64,000 nucleotides of DNA from Streptomyces sp. JHA26 (GCF_002005565.1 NZ_BDJC01000027.1:1-64000); one strand, 5' to 3'. Counted from the stretch's first letter, positions 25,923 to 35,408 are shown. The notes: a model not told the origin generated them from the sequence alone. Translations and numbers: made by a program.

Positions 25923-26684
25923 CTACTTCTTCTTGCCCTGGTTCTTCACGGCCTCGATCGCGGCCGCGGCCGCGTCCGGGTCCAGGTACGTGCCGCCCGG
26001 GTTGACCGGCTTGAAGTCGGCGTCCAGCTCGTAGGAGAGCGGGATGCCCGTCGGGATGTTCAGGCCCGCGATGTCGGCGTCGGAGATGCCGTCCAGGTGC
26101 TTGACCAGGGCGCGCAGCGAGTTGCCGTGGGCCGCGACCAGGACCGTGCGGCCGGTCAGGAGGTCGGGGACGATGCTGTCGAACCAGTACGGCAGCATGC
26201 GGGCGACGACGTCCTTCAGGCACTCCGTCTGCGGGCGCAGCTCCGGCGGGAGCATCGCGTAGCGCGGGTCGGAGAACTGGGAGTACTCGGCGTCGCGGTC
26301 CAGCGGCGGCGGCGGGGTGTCGTAGGAGCGGCGCCACAGCATGAACTGCTCCTCGCCGAACTCGGCGAGGGTCTGGGCCTTGTCCTTGCCCTGGAGGGCG
26401 CCGTAGTGGCGCTCGTTCAGGCGCCAGTGGCGGTGGACGGGGATCCAGTGGCGGTCGGCGGCCTCCAGCGCGAGCTGGGCCGTGCGGATCGCGCGCTTCT
26501 GGACGGACGTGTGGACCACGTCGGGCAGCAGGCCGGCGTCCTTGAGCAGCTCGCCGCCGCGCGTCGCCTCCTTCTCGCCCTTCGGGGTGAGGTTGACGTC
26601 CACCCAGCCGGTGAACAGGTTCTTCTCGTTCCACTCGCTCTCGCCGTGGCGGAGGAGGATCAGCTTGTACGGTGCGTCGGCCAT
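25923..26684 (-). CDS. gpmA: 2,3-bisphosphoglycerate-dependent phosphoglycerate mutase
   Basis: The 253-residue glycolytic enzyme interconverts 3- and 2-phosphoglycerate. The phosphohistidine motif LLRHGESEWNEKNLFTGWVDV (His near residue 12), RALRTAQLAL-type region (KRAIRTAQLALEA), LNERHYGALQGKDK and VLVAAHGNSLRALVKHLDGISD are complete. The C-terminus is Lys-rich (KNQGKKK). A TACGCT box seven bases upstream of the ATG suggests a leaderless transcript. Confidence 0.96.
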   Translation of the reverse strand: MADAPYKLILLRHGESEWNEKNLFTGWVDVNLTPKGEKEATRGGELLKDAGLLPDVVHTSVQKRAIRTAQLALEAADRHWIPVHRHWRLNERHYGALQGKDKAQTLAEFGEEQFMLWRRSYDTPPPPLDRDAEYSQFSDPRYAMLPPELRPQTECLKDVVARMLPYWFDSIVPDLLTGRTVLVAAHGNSLRALVKHLDGISDADIAGLNIPTGIPLSYELDADFKPVNPGGTYLDPDAAAAAIEAVKNQGKKK

Positions 26685-26839
26685 GGTTCCGAGCGTAATC
26701 GACCCCCGTGACCGACCGCGCGCCGCGCCCGATGGGCGGACGGTTGACGGGAAGTGTTAATCGAGTGGCCTGCGGTGATCGACCGCTCGTAAGTTGTGAT
26801 CGCTAAGTGAGCCGCTTACATGCCATTCGGGGGTTCCCA

Positions 26840-28141
26840 ATGTCCGTCGCCGGGCTGAGACATGCCGTGCGCCAGTCCGTCTCCGGGCTGCCGCGTGAGT
26901 TCTGGTGGCTGTGGACCAGCACCCTGGTCAACCGGCTCGGCGCCTTCGTCGCCACCTTCATGGCGCTGTACCTGACCCTCGACCGCGGCTACTCCGCCTC
27001 GTACGCCGGTCTGGTCGCCGCCCTGCACGGGCTCGGCGGGGTCGTGTCCTCGCTGGGCGCCGGGGTGATGACGGACCGGCTCGGGCGGCGGCCCACGCTG
27101 CTCGTGGCGCAGACCTCCACCGCGCTGTCCGTCGCGCTGCTCGGCTTCGTGCGCGACCCGGTCGCCATCGCGGCCGTCGCCTTCCTGGTCGGCATGGCGA
27201 GCAACGCCTCGCGGCCGGCCGTGCAGGCGATGATGGCGGACATCGTGCGGCCCGAGGACCGCATCCGGGCCTTCTCGCTGAACTACTGGGCCATCAACCT
27301 CGGCTTCGCGATCTCCTCGATGGGCGCCGGGTTCGTCGCCGAGGTCAGCTACCTCGCCGGTTTCCTGATCGAGGCGGGCATGACCCTGGTCTGCGCGGTC
27401 CTCGTCTTCGTGAAGCTGCCCGAGTCGCGGCCCGAGAAGCCCGCGCGGGGCGCCGCCGCGGCGGACGAGCCGCCCGTCTCCCTGATGACCGTCCTGCGCG
27501 ACGGGCGCTACATGAGCGTCGTCGGACTGTCCTTCCTCGTCGCCCTGGTCTTCCAGCAGGGCTACCTGGGTCTGCCGGTCGCCATGGGCGAGGCCGGGTT
27601 CACGCCGGCGGACTTCGGCGCGGCCATCGCCGTCAACGGCGTGCTGATCGTCGTCCTCCAGCTCCCGGTCACCCGGTTCATCGAGCACCGGGACCCCCGG
27701 CGGCTGCTCGTCGTCTCGTCGCTGCTCGCCGGGTACGGCTTCGGGCTCACCGCCTTCGCCGGGTCGGTGGGCGTGTTCGCCCTGACCGTGTGCGTGTGGA
27801 CGCTGGCCGAGATCGTCAACGCGCCGACGCAGACGGGGCTGGTCGTGCGCCTCTCCCCCGTGCACGGGCGCGGGCGCTACCAGGGGATGTACACGATGTC
27901 CTGGGCCGTCGCCTCGCTCGTCGCCCCGCTGATGTCGGGCTTCGTCATCGACCACTGGGGCGCCGGGTGGCTGTGGGGCATGTGCGCGGTCGTCGGCACG
28001 GTGGCCGCCGTCGGGTACGGGGCGCTGATGCGCCGGCTGCCGGCCGAGGAGCCGGCGACCGCCGAGGCGACCGTCGCCGGGAAGCCCGCGAAGCCCGAGG
28101 AGATCACAGAGCCCGCGGAGCCCGAGGTCGGCGCCGCCTGA
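26840..28141 (+). CDS. Major facilitator superfamily exporter
   Basis: The protein (433 residues from the ATG at 26840; a GTG at 26807 is an alternative) has 12 predicted membrane helices in two halves. The motif A loop between helices 2 and 3 is GVMTDRLGRRPTLLVAQ, and a related loop occurs in the second half (RFIEHRDPRRLLVV). The N-terminal EFWWLWTSTLVNRLGAFVATFMALYL is typical of DHA1-type drug or metabolite exporters. No substrate clue is visible. The C-terminal 35 residues form a Glu/Pro/Ala-rich cytosolic tail. Confidence 0.88.
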   Translation: MSVAGLRHAVRQSVSGLPREFWWLWTSTLVNRLGAFVATFMALYLTLDRGYSASYAGLVAALHGLGGVVSSLGAGVMTDRLGRRPTLLVAQTSTALSVALLGFVRDPVAIAAVAFLVGMASNASRPAVQAMMADIVRPEDRIRAFSLNYWAINLGFAISSMGAGFVAEVSYLAGFLIEAGMTLVCAVLVFVKLPESRPEKPARGAAAADEPPVSLMTVLRDGRYMSVVGLSFLVALVFQQGYLGLPVAMGEAGFTPADFGAAIAVNGVLIVVLQLPVTRFIEHRDPRRLLVVSSLLAGYGFGLTAFAGSVGVFALTVCVWTLAEIVNAPTQTGLVVRLSPVHGRGRYQGMYTMSWAVASLVAPLMSGFVIDHWGAGWLWGMCAVVGTVAAVGYGALMRRLPAEEPATAEATVAGKPAKPEEITEPAEPEVGAA

Positions 28142-28187
28142 CGCCGCGCCGGGCGCCGGGGGCTCGTCGGCCCTCGGCCCCCGCCCG

Positions 28188-28625
28188 TCACGGGTGCATC
28201 CGGGCCCCCTTCAGCACCTTGTCCACCGCGTTCCTCGGTCCGTACACGGCCAGTCCGACCAGGTCCAGGTCCGCGGTGGACACGGCACGGACCGCGGCCC
28301 GGTTGTCGCGGTCGTTGCCGGTGGTGAAGAGGTCCGAGGTGAACACCGCTCGGGGCAGGGCGCGGGACAGCGCCCGCCTGTGGGCGTCGGCCAGCGTCTC
28401 CTTCGTGCCCTCGAAGACCAGGACCGGCTGCCGGAACATCGGCAGGTACGCGGTCGCGTCGGCGTCCTCGTAGGGCTCGCCGATCACCTCGGGGACCTGG
28501 ATGCCCAGGCCGCTGACCAGGAAGGCGGTGACGTTGAGGCGCTGCCAGGTCTCCAGGTCCTCGCGCAGCAGGACGGCGATCTTGGTGTCGAAGCGGACGG
28601 GGCTGTCGGTGTCGTGCGTGCTCAT
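28188..28625 (-). CDS. DUF2000 family protein
   Basis: The 145-residue protein (ATG at 28625) reads RFDTKIAVLLREDLETWQRLNVTAFLVSGLGIQVPEVIGEPYEDADATAYLPMFRQPVLVFEG, the pattern of DUF2000, a family with a peptidyl-tRNA hydrolase 2-like fold. No catalytic role is established. It is divergent from the AraC-type regulator with only 49 bases between the starts, so the regulator probably controls it. Confidence 0.8.
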   Translation of the reverse strand: MSTHDTDSPVRFDTKIAVLLREDLETWQRLNVTAFLVSGLGIQVPEVIGEPYEDADATAYLPMFRQPVLVFEGTKETLADAHRRALSRALPRAVFTSDLFTTGNDRDNRAAVRAVSTADLDLVGLAVYGPRNAVDKVLKGARMHP

Positions 28626-28674
28626 ACCGTGAGACTGCCGGTCGCCGCCCGGTGCGGTCTTGTACGTTTTTTGC

Positions 28675-29478
28675 ATGGCCGACCAGCGGAACGTCGCCGC
28701 CTGGCGGCCCCGGGTCCCGGGTGTCGTCGAGGTCTTCCACGCGCACTACACCGAGTACAGCTACCCGATGCACGTCCACGACGCCTGGACGCTGCTCATC
28801 GTGGACGACGGGGCCGTGCGCTACGACCTGGACCGGCACGAGCACGGCACGCCGCACGACACGGTGTCGCTGCTGCCGCCGCACGTGCCGCACAACGGCT
28901 CCCCCGCCACCCCGGACGGTTTCCGCAAACGCGTCCTGTACCTGGACACCTCCCTGCTCGGCGAGGAGCTGATCGGGCGCGCGGTCGACGCCCCCGACCT
29001 GCGGGACCCGGTGCTGCGGCGGCGGGTCGGGCAGGTGCACGCGGCGCTGGCCCGGCCCGGTGACGAGCTGGAGGCGGAGAGCAGGCTGACGCTGATCGGG
29101 GAGCGGCTCCACACCCACCTGCGGCCCGGGGGCGCGCCCCGTTCCCCGCGCCCCGACCCCGTCCTCGCCCGTCGGCTGCGCGAGTTGCTGGACGAACGGG
29201 TCGTCGAGGGCGTCGGCCTGGAGGAGGCGGGCGGCCTCGTGTCCGCCCATCCCGCCCATCTGGTGCGGGCGTTCGGCACGGCGTACGGGATCGCCCCGCA
29301 CCAGTACCTGATGTCGCGTCGCGTGGACCTGGCCCGGCGGCTGCTGCTCGCGGGGCGCACCCCGGCCGACGTGGCGGGCGCGACCGGTTTCTACGACCAG
29401 GCCCATCTGACCCGGCACTTCAAGAGGCTGGTGGGGGTGACGCCGGGGCGCTACCGCACCGGCGTGCGGCGGGGCTGA
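28675..29478 (+). CDS. AraC-family transcriptional regulator
   Basis: The 267-residue regulator starts at the ATG at 28675. The N-terminal cupin (residues about 15-100) has the His-rich ligand pocket pattern HAHYTEYSYPMHVHDAWTLLIVDDGAV and PPHVPHNGSPA. The C-terminal double HTH has SAHPAHLVRAFGTAYGIAPHQYLMSRRVDLARRLLLAGRTPADVAGATGFYDQAHLTRHFKRLVGVTPGRYR. A TACGTT box lies six bases before the ATG (leaderless). It sits back to back with the DUF2000 gene, its likely target. Confidence 0.92.
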   Translation: MADQRNVAAWRPRVPGVVEVFHAHYTEYSYPMHVHDAWTLLIVDDGAVRYDLDRHEHGTPHDTVSLLPPHVPHNGSPATPDGFRKRVLYLDTSLLGEELIGRAVDAPDLRDPVLRRRVGQVHAALARPGDELEAESRLTLIGERLHTHLRPGGAPRSPRPDPVLARRLRELLDERVVEGVGLEEAGGLVSAHPAHLVRAFGTAYGIAPHQYLMSRRVDLARRLLLAGRTPADVAGATGFYDQAHLTRHFKRLVGVTPGRYRTGVRRG

Positions 29479-29485
29479 CCGGGCG

Positions 29486-29992
29486 TCAGTCGTCGGAGCG
29501 GCGCTCGATCAGGTGCTGGAACGCCTCCAGGTTCCGCGTCGACTCCCCGCGCGAGGTCCGCCACTCGTACTCCTTGCGGATGGCGGAGGCGAAGCCCAGT
29601 TCCAGCAGGGTGTTGAAGGCGCCGTCGGCGGCCTCCAGGACCTGCCCGAGGAGGCGGTCGATCTCGTCGGCGGTGACGGCGGCCAGCGGGAGCTTGGCGG
29701 TGACGTAGACGTCGCCGAGGCGGTCGACGGCGTAACTCACCCCGTACAGCTTGAGGTTGCGCTCCAGCAGCCAGCGGTGGACGGCTGGTTCGTTCTCGTC
29801 GGGGTGGCGGACGACGAAGGCGTTCAGGGACAGGGAGTGCCGGCCCACGAGGAGGGAGACCGTGGTCGACAGTTTGCGGGTGCCGGGGAGCTTCACGACG
29901 TAGGTGCCGGGCTCGGGGCTCTCCCACTCCAGCTCGGCGTCCTTCAGGGCGTCCTCGAGGACCCGTGCTGCCTTCTGTGCTGCCTCAGCCAT
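29486..29992 (-). CDS. YbjN-domain protein downstream of mshA
   Basis: The 168-residue protein belongs to the YbjN/type III secretion chaperone-like fold: LEWESPEPGTYVVKLPGTRKLSTTVSLLVGRHSLSLNAFVVRHPDENEPAVHRWLLERNLKLYGVSYAVDRLGDVYVTAKLPL. It overlaps the mshA 3' end by eight bases and follows it in the operon, a conserved actinobacterial pairing. The function is unknown; the linkage hints at a role in mycothiol synthesis or redox control, which is inference only. Confidence 0.88.
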   Translation of the reverse strand: MAEAAQKAARVLEDALKDAELEWESPEPGTYVVKLPGTRKLSTTVSLLVGRHSLSLNAFVVRHPDENEPAVHRWLLERNLKLYGVSYAVDRLGDVYVTAKLPLAAVTADEIDRLLGQVLEAADGAFNTLLELGFASAIRKEYEWRTSRGESTRNLEAFQHLIERRSDD

Positions 29993-31364
29993 GGTGGGAG
30001 CGTACGCGACGGCGGTGGGAGTGGGTCGCGGCCGTGTAGACGTCGGCGGTCGCCGCGGCGGCGCTGTCCCAGCCGAAGGACCGGGCGTGCCGGGCGGCGG
30101 CGTCGCCCATGCGGGAGACGAGTTCCGGCCGGTCGGCGAAGTCGCGCAGGACGCGCGCGTAGGCGGCGGGGTCGTGACCCTGGACCAGCCGGCCGGTCTC
30201 CCCGTCGCGCACCGCGACCGGGAGTCCGCCGACGGCCGCGGCGAGCACGGGCGTGCCGGCCGCCTGGGCCTCGATGGCGACCAGCCCGAAGGACTCGCTG
30301 TAGGACGGCATGACGAGCACGGACGCGGCCCGGAACCAGTCGGCGAGCTGTTCCTGGCCGACCGGCGGACGGAACCGTACGACGTCGGCGATGCCGAGCC
30401 GGGCGGCGAGTTTCTGCAGGCCCTCGGGCTTGGTGAGGCCGCTGCCGCTGGGGCCGCCGACGACGGGGACGACGATGCGGGAACGCAGCTCGGGGCGCTC
30501 GTCGAGGAGGACGGCGACGGCGCGCAGCAGGATGTCGGGGGCCTTCAGGGGCTGTATGCGGCCGGCGAAGAGCGGGATCAGGGCGTCCTGCGGCAGCCCG
30601 AGGCGGGCGCGGGCGGCGGCGCGGCCGTCGGCGGGGCGGAACCGGTCGAGGTTGACGCCGGGGTGGACGACGGCGACCTTGGCGCGGTCGGCGGCGTAGT
30701 GCCGGACGAGTTCGTCGGCCTCCTCGTCCGTGTTGGCGATCAGCCGGTCGGAGGCGGCGACGATCTGGGTCTCGCCGATGACGCGGGCGGCCGGTTCGGG
30801 GGTGTCGCCGTCGGCCAGGTTGGCGTTCTTGACCTTGGCCATGGTGTGCATGGCGTGCACCAGGGGGGCGCCCCAGCGCTGGGCGGCGAGCCAGCCGACG
30901 TGGCCGGAGAGCCAGTAGTGGGAGTGCACGAGGTCGTAGTAGCCGGGGCGGTGCCCGGCCCAGGCCTGCATGACGCCGTGGGTGAAGGCGCACAGCTGGG
31001 CCGGCAGCTCCTCCTTGGCGAGCCCCTCGTACGGGCCGGCGTCGACGTGCCGGACGAGGACGCCGGGGGCGAGTTCGACGGAGGGCGGGAGGGCGGCGGT
31101 CGTCGCCCGCGTGAAGATCTCGACCTCGATGTTGATCGCGGCGAGGCGCTGGGCGAGTTCCACGATGTAGACGTTCATGCCGCCGGCGTCGCCGGTGCCG
31201 GGCTGGTGGAGCGGTGAGGTGTGCACGGAGAGCATGGCGACGCGGCGGGGCCTGCGGTGCAGCCGCAGCCGCGGGGAGGCCGCCGGTGAACGGCGCCCGA
31301 GCCTGCTGACGTACTGGCTCACGAGCCGTTCCTCCTCGCTGCGGGCATGCCGGTCGGAGGACAC
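29985..31364 (-). CDS. mshA: D-inositol-3-phosphate glycosyltransferase (mycothiol biosynthesis)
   Basis: The 459-residue GT4 enzyme joins UDP-GlcNAc to 1L-myo-inositol-1-phosphate, the first step to mycothiol. It shows the MshA signature VAMLSVHTSPLHQPGTGDAGGMNVYIVELAQRLAA, then HSHYWLSGHVGWLAAQRWGAPLVHAMHTMAKVKN, and the GT4 end VVRFRPPVGQEQLADWFRAASVLVMPSYSESFGLVAIEAQAAGTPVLAAAVGGLPVAV. About 40 extra basic residues precede the core. The start is a GTG at 31364. Confidence 0.95.
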   Translation of the reverse strand: MSSDRHARSEEERLVSQYVSRLGRRSPAASPRLRLHRRPRRVAMLSVHTSPLHQPGTGDAGGMNVYIVELAQRLAAINIEVEIFTRATTAALPPSVELAPGVLVRHVDAGPYEGLAKEELPAQLCAFTHGVMQAWAGHRPGYYDLVHSHYWLSGHVGWLAAQRWGAPLVHAMHTMAKVKNANLADGDTPEPAARVIGETQIVAASDRLIANTDEEADELVRHYAADRAKVAVVHPGVNLDRFRPADGRAAARARLGLPQDALIPLFAGRIQPLKAPDILLRAVAVLLDERPELRSRIVVPVVGGPSGSGLTKPEGLQKLAARLGIADVVRFRPPVGQEQLADWFRAASVLVMPSYSESFGLVAIEAQAAGTPVLAAAVGGLPVAVRDGETGRLVQGHDPAAYARVLRDFADRPELVSRMGDAAARHARSFGWDSAAAATADVYTAATHSHRRRVRSHHG

Positions 31365-31525
31365 GCTCGCCCTCCAAGGGGAGGGAACACCGCACGGCGG
31401 TGCTCCATTTCCGGATCCCCGCCCTTTACCGAATCATTACCGGTCATCGCTCAACCGTTCGACGACCCGGTGCGCGCGAGGTCCTCCGTCCCTCCCTCCG
31501 GGCCGGGCCGCATACCCTCGTACGC

Positions 31526-32341
31526 ATGACAGCCCGCGCCACGACCGCCCGCCCGGTGGGCACGGTCACGCGCGGGACGACGAACCCGAACCGGCTGCGC
31601 CGCATGGACCGCTGGATCGCGGCCGTGCACGGCGCCGAACTGCGCCGCGCCGCCGACCCCGTCGCCGTCGACCTCGGCTACGGCGCGGCCCCCTGGACCG
31701 CCGTCGAGCTGCTGCACCGCCTGCGCACGGTCGCGCCGCGCACCCGCGTGGTGGGCGTCGAGATCGACCCGGCGCGGGTGGCGGCCGCCGAGCCGTACGC
31801 GCGCGAGGGGCTCGTCTTCCGGCACGGCGGCTTCGAGGTCCCGGTCTCCCGGCCCCCGCTGCTGATCCGGGCGGCGAACGTGCTGCGCCAGTACGACGAG
31901 GCCGAGGTCGCCGCCGTCTGGCGGCGGCTGTGCGCACGACTCGCGCCGGCGTCGGGGAACTCCCGCGGCGGCCTCCTGGTCGAGGGCACCTGTGACGAGG
32001 TCGGACGCCGGCACGTGTGGGTGGCGCTCGGACCGGAGGGGCCGCGCACGGTCACCTTCGCGACCCGGCTGGGCTCCCTCGACCGCCCCTCCGACCTGGC
32101 CGAACGACTGCCCAAGGCGCTCATCCACCGCAACGTCCCCGGCGAGCCGGTGCACGCCTTCCTGCGCGACTTCGACCGCGCCTGGGCCGCCGCCGCCCCC
32201 TACGCCTCCTACGGCGCCCGCCAGCGCTGGATGCGGACGGTGCGGGACCTGGGAGCCGACTGGCCGGTGACGGACGGACCGGCGCGGTGGCGGCAGGGCG
32301 AGGTGACGGTGCGCTGGCAGGCGCTGGCCCCGCGCGGCTGA
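31526..32341 (+). CDS. SAM-dependent methyltransferase-like protein
   Basis: The 271-residue product has a degenerate class I methyltransferase core. The motif I-like glycine loop is AVDLGYGAAPWTAVELLHRL at about residues 47-66, and the acidic motif II is VVGVEIDPARVAAA. Later come LIRAANVLRQYDEAEVAAVWRRLCARLAPGGLLVEGTCDEVGRRHVWVAL and KALIHRNVPGEPVHAFLRDFDRAW. The substrate is unknown. Divergent from mshA. TACCCT seven bases before the ATG indicates a leaderless start. Confidence 0.75.
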   Translation: MTARATTARPVGTVTRGTTNPNRLRRMDRWIAAVHGAELRRAADPVAVDLGYGAAPWTAVELLHRLRTVAPRTRVVGVEIDPARVAAAEPYAREGLVFRHGGFEVPVSRPPLLIRAANVLRQYDEAEVAAVWRRLCARLAPASGNSRGGLLVEGTCDEVGRRHVWVALGPEGPRTVTFATRLGSLDRPSDLAERLPKALIHRNVPGEPVHAFLRDFDRAWAAAAPYASYGARQRWMRTVRDLGADWPVTDGPARWRQGEVTVRWQALAPRG

Positions 32342-32616
32342 GCGCCGAGCCGAGCTGAGCCACGCCGCGCCGCGCCGCGGGAACGATCTCCGTGCGACGT
32401 TCGTCACACACCGCGGGAAGCATCGCGCCGGGAGGTGGCGGGGGAAGAGAAGAGACGGGGGGAACGGCGGGGAAGGGGCGGCCACGCAGCCGCGGCGAAC
32501 GGGAGGAAGCCCGCCACAGCCCCTGGAAGCGCCCCTCTGTCGGTTTCCGCGCCGACGTGGCACGATCCCTCGAGCGACCGAAGTTACTGACGGTAAATCA
32601 GGTATGGGGGCGAGGT

Positions 32617-33720
32617 ATGCGTACGGGGAAGCGTGGCTTGACGACCGCCGCCGTGACCGTGGTCTGCGCGGTCACCGTGCTGGCCGCTCCGGGCACGGCG
32701 TTCGCGGCCCCGGACCCCACCCCGTCACCGACGGCCTCCGCCACGGCACCGCCCGCCGCACCTCCCGGCAAGGACCTGGAGGCCGTGCGCGAGAAGCTCG
32801 ACGCGCTCTACCGCGCGGCGGCCTCCGCCACGGAGGACTACAACGCCGCCGAGGAGAAGGCGCGGCAGCAGTCCGCCGAGATCGTCGCCCTGGCCAAGAA
32901 GATCGTCGAGGGACGGCAGAAGCTGGACCGCCTCAAGGACCGCGCGGGTGCCGCGGCCCGCGCCCAGTACCGCACCGGCGGGCTGCCCGACGAGGCCAAG
33001 CTGGTGCTGAGCGAGGACCCCGAGGAGTTCCTCGACGGCACCGGCCGGGTGGTGCAGGGCCAGCGCGCCACCAAGGGCCTGCTCGGCGAGCTGACCCGCG
33101 CGCAGGAGGACCTGGAGGCCTACCAGGCGGACGCCTCCGCCCAGTGGAAGAAGCTGGAGACCAACCGCAGGGCCAAGGCCAAGGCCCAGAAGGAGATCGA
33201 GAAGCAGATCGCGGCGGCCGAGAAGCTCGAGTCCGAGCTGGAGCAGGAGGAGAAGGAGCGCCTCGCCCGGCTGGAACGGCAGGCCCAGGAGAAGGCCCAG
33301 GCCGCGTGGCTCGGCTCCGGCACCGTCGAGGACCTCGACGCCTCCACGACCGAACAGGGCAGGAAGGCCGTGGAGTACGCCACCGCCCAGATCGGCAAGC
33401 CGTACCAGTGGGGCGCCGAGGGCCCGGACGCGTACGACTGCTCCGGCCTGACCTCGCAGGCGTGGGGGGCGGCCGGGCGGGCGGTCCCGCGCACCTCGCA
33501 GCAGCAGTGGCAGCAGCTCAGGCACGTCGACGTCAAGGACATGCGCCCCGGCGACCTGATCATCTACTTCGACGACGCCAGCCACGTCGGGATGTACGTC
33601 GGCGACGGCAAGGTCGTCCACGCCCCGCGCCCCGGGCGCACGGTGACGATCACGGGGGCGGGCACGATGCCGATCCTCGGCGTGGTGCGGCCGGACACGA
33701 CGGCCGCGCCCGCCCCGTGA
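32617..33720 (+). CDS. Secreted NlpC/P60 peptidoglycan hydrolase with coiled coil
   Basis: The 367-residue protein starts at the ATG at 32617 after GGGGGCGAGG. A signal peptide ends near AFA-A (residue 30). Residues about 50-235 form long charged helices (coiled coil with many Lys/Glu/Gln), as in RipA-type regulators. Residues about 250-360 are the NlpC/P60 domain with the catalytic Cys in YDCSGLTSQAWGAAG, His in ASHVGMYVGDGKVVHAP and the GDLIIYF strand. It should cleave D-Glu/meso-DAP-type stem peptides outside the cell, in growth or septation. Confidence 0.92.
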   Translation: MRTGKRGLTTAAVTVVCAVTVLAAPGTAFAAPDPTPSPTASATAPPAAPPGKDLEAVREKLDALYRAAASATEDYNAAEEKARQQSAEIVALAKKIVEGRQKLDRLKDRAGAAARAQYRTGGLPDEAKLVLSEDPEEFLDGTGRVVQGQRATKGLLGELTRAQEDLEAYQADASAQWKKLETNRRAKAKAQKEIEKQIAAAEKLESELEQEEKERLARLERQAQEKAQAAWLGSGTVEDLDASTTEQGRKAVEYATAQIGKPYQWGAEGPDAYDCSGLTSQAWGAAGRAVPRTSQQQWQQLRHVDVKDMRPGDLIIYFDDASHVGMYVGDGKVVHAPRPGRTVTITGAGTMPILGVVRPDTTAAPAP

Positions 33721-34025
33721 CACGGGCCCCGCGGGTCACACGGGCCACGGACGCCACACGGGTCACACGGCCCGCGCCCGGGGCGTGACGCCGCCCACGT
33801 GACCCGGCGCACGCCGCACACCCGCCCCGCGTGACGTTCGTCATCCCCGCACCGGGGCCGACGTGTCCAACTGCGGTACGGAAAGCGGCATATGACAGCG
33901 GCCGTCGGCGGCCCGACGTGTCGTGGACCATTCCGCAGCGCCGCCGCCACCCGCTATGGTCCCCGTCGGTGGGTCGAGGTCCCTCGCCCCACCGTGCCCT
34001 CGGGGGGAGGGAAGGAACCCAGACG
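33721..34025. other. Gap between the NlpC/P60 and RR-phosphatase genes
   Basis: About 305 bases without a recognisable gene. The first 60 bases contain two copies of CGGGTCACACGG (33732 and 33759, 27 bases apart). A promoter for the next gene is likely near the A/T-richer 33880-33960 (for example TATGGT at 33955-33960), but I cannot fix it. Confidence 0.4.
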
Positions 34026-35408
34026 ATGCCCGTACCCGTACCGCGGCAGAGGGCGATCCCGGCCGCGGAGTGTGGTCAGGCGCCCGCCGCGCCCCCGCCG
34101 AGCGGCCGTTCCCAGGAACAGGTCCCGCGCGGGACGAACCCGGCCGAGAACCCCACCGGTCAGTGGCAGGACCCGACGGAGAAGCGCGAGAAGACCACGG
34201 ACCAGCGAGAGAGCACCACCCCCACGAACCTGACGCTGCTGCTGATCGAGGACGATCCGGGCGGCTCGCCGATCGTGCCGGACCTGCTCGACCAGGCCGG
34301 CAAGCCGATCCGCGTCCGCACGGCCCGCAACCTCACCGAGGCCGAGCGGCTGCTGACCGACGACGTCCACTGCATCCTGCTGGACCTCGCGCTGTCGGCG
34401 CCGGGGCCGGTCCGCAGGGACGAGGACGAGCAGGCCGACGAGCTGGCGGTGCTCAAGCACGTGCTGGAGCTCGCGCCCCGGCACGCCGTGCTCGCGCTCA
34501 CCTCCTCCAGCGACGCCGAGCGCGGCGCGGAGGCGGTGGCGGTCGGCGCCCAGGACTACCTGTTCCGCGACGAGCTGGACGGCCGGCTGCTGAGCCGCGC
34601 GATCCGCTACGCCGTCGAGCGCAAGCGCTCCGACTCGGCGGAGCGGCGCCTGGCCGAGGGCAGGCTGCGCGCCCAGGAGAACCGCCGTCTGGAGCGCGGC
34701 CTGCTGCCGACCCCCCTGCTGGCCGGCTCCCCGCTGCGGTTCGCCGCCCGCTACCGTCCGGGCCGTTCGCGCGCCCTGCTCGGCGGCGACTTCTACGACG
34801 TGGTCCGCACCCCGGACGGCACCGTGCACGCCATGATCGGCGACGTCTGCGGGCACGGCCCGGACGAGGCGGCGCTCGGCGTGGAGCTGCGGATCGCCTG
34901 GCGTGCGCTGACGCTGGCGGGACTGTGCGGGGACCAGCTGCTCGGCACGCTCCAGCAGGTGCTGGAGCACGAGCGCTCGGACGACGAGATCTTCGCGACC
35001 CTGTGCACCGTGGACATCGCGCCGGACGGCCGCCGCGCCGGCCTGTGCCTGGCCGGGCACCCGGCGCCGCTGATCGCCGGCCCCGGCGTGCCCGCCCGCC
35101 TGCTGCCGTACGACAACAACGGCCCGGCGCTCGGGCTGCTGCCGCACGCCCGCTGGCCGCGCATGCAGGTGGAGCTGGGCGCCGAGTGGAGCCTGATGCT
35201 CTACACCGACGGCCTGATCGAGGGCCACGTCGGCGAGGGCCGCGAACGGCTCGGCCAGGACGGCATGGTGGAGATGGTCCGCCGCCGCTTCGCCGACGGC
35301 CTGCGCGGCGAGGACCTGCTGGAGACGGCGGTGAACGAGGTCCGCGAGCTCAACGGCGGCGAGCTGGCGGACGACGTGGCGGTCCTGCTGCTGGACCGGA
35401 TCCCCTGA
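34026..35408 (+). CDS. Response-regulator receiver fused to a PP2C/SpoIIE-type phosphatase
   Basis: The 460-residue protein starts at the ATG at 34026. After a disordered 70 residues, a receiver domain (about 73-195) has LLLIEDDPGG, the phosphoacceptor strand CILLDLALSAPGP and TSSSDAERGAEAVAVGAQDYLFRD. A linker helix (ERRLAEGRLRAQENRRLERGLLP) leads to the PP2C/SpoIIE domain (about 240-458) with metal ligands in GGDFYDVV, IGDVCGHGPDEAAL and ELADDVAVLLLDR. Such proteins dephosphorylate anti-anti-sigma factors (RsbU type) under two-component control. The partner kinase is not adjacent. Confidence 0.92.
   Translation: MPVPVPRQRAIPAAECGQAPAAPPPSGRSQEQVPRGTNPAENPTGQWQDPTEKREKTTDQRESTTPTNLTLLLIEDDPGGSPIVPDLLDQAGKPIRVRTARNLTEAERLLTDDVHCILLDLALSAPGPVRRDEDEQADELAVLKHVLELAPRHAVLALTSSSDAERGAEAVAVGAQDYLFRDELDGRLLSRAIRYAVERKRSDSAERRLAEGRLRAQENRRLERGLLPTPLLAGSPLRFAARYRPGRSRALLGGDFYDVVRTPDGTVHAMIGDVCGHGPDEAALGVELRIAWRALTLAGLCGDQLLGTLQQVLEHERSDDEIFATLCTVDIAPDGRRAGLCLAGHPAPLIAGPGVPARLLPYDNNGPALGLLPHARWPRMQVELGAEWSLMLYTDGLIEGHVGEGRERLGQDGMVEMVRRRFADGLRGEDLLETAVNEVRELNGGELADDVAVLLLDRIP

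Noticed and set aside
32342..32616. Possible c-di-AMP (ydaO-type) riboswitch before the NlpC/P60 gene, as found ahead of wall hydrolases in Streptomyces
   Set aside because: I could not find the conserved paired elements of the class; only G/C-rich purine tracts are visible. A covariance-model search would be needed to decide.
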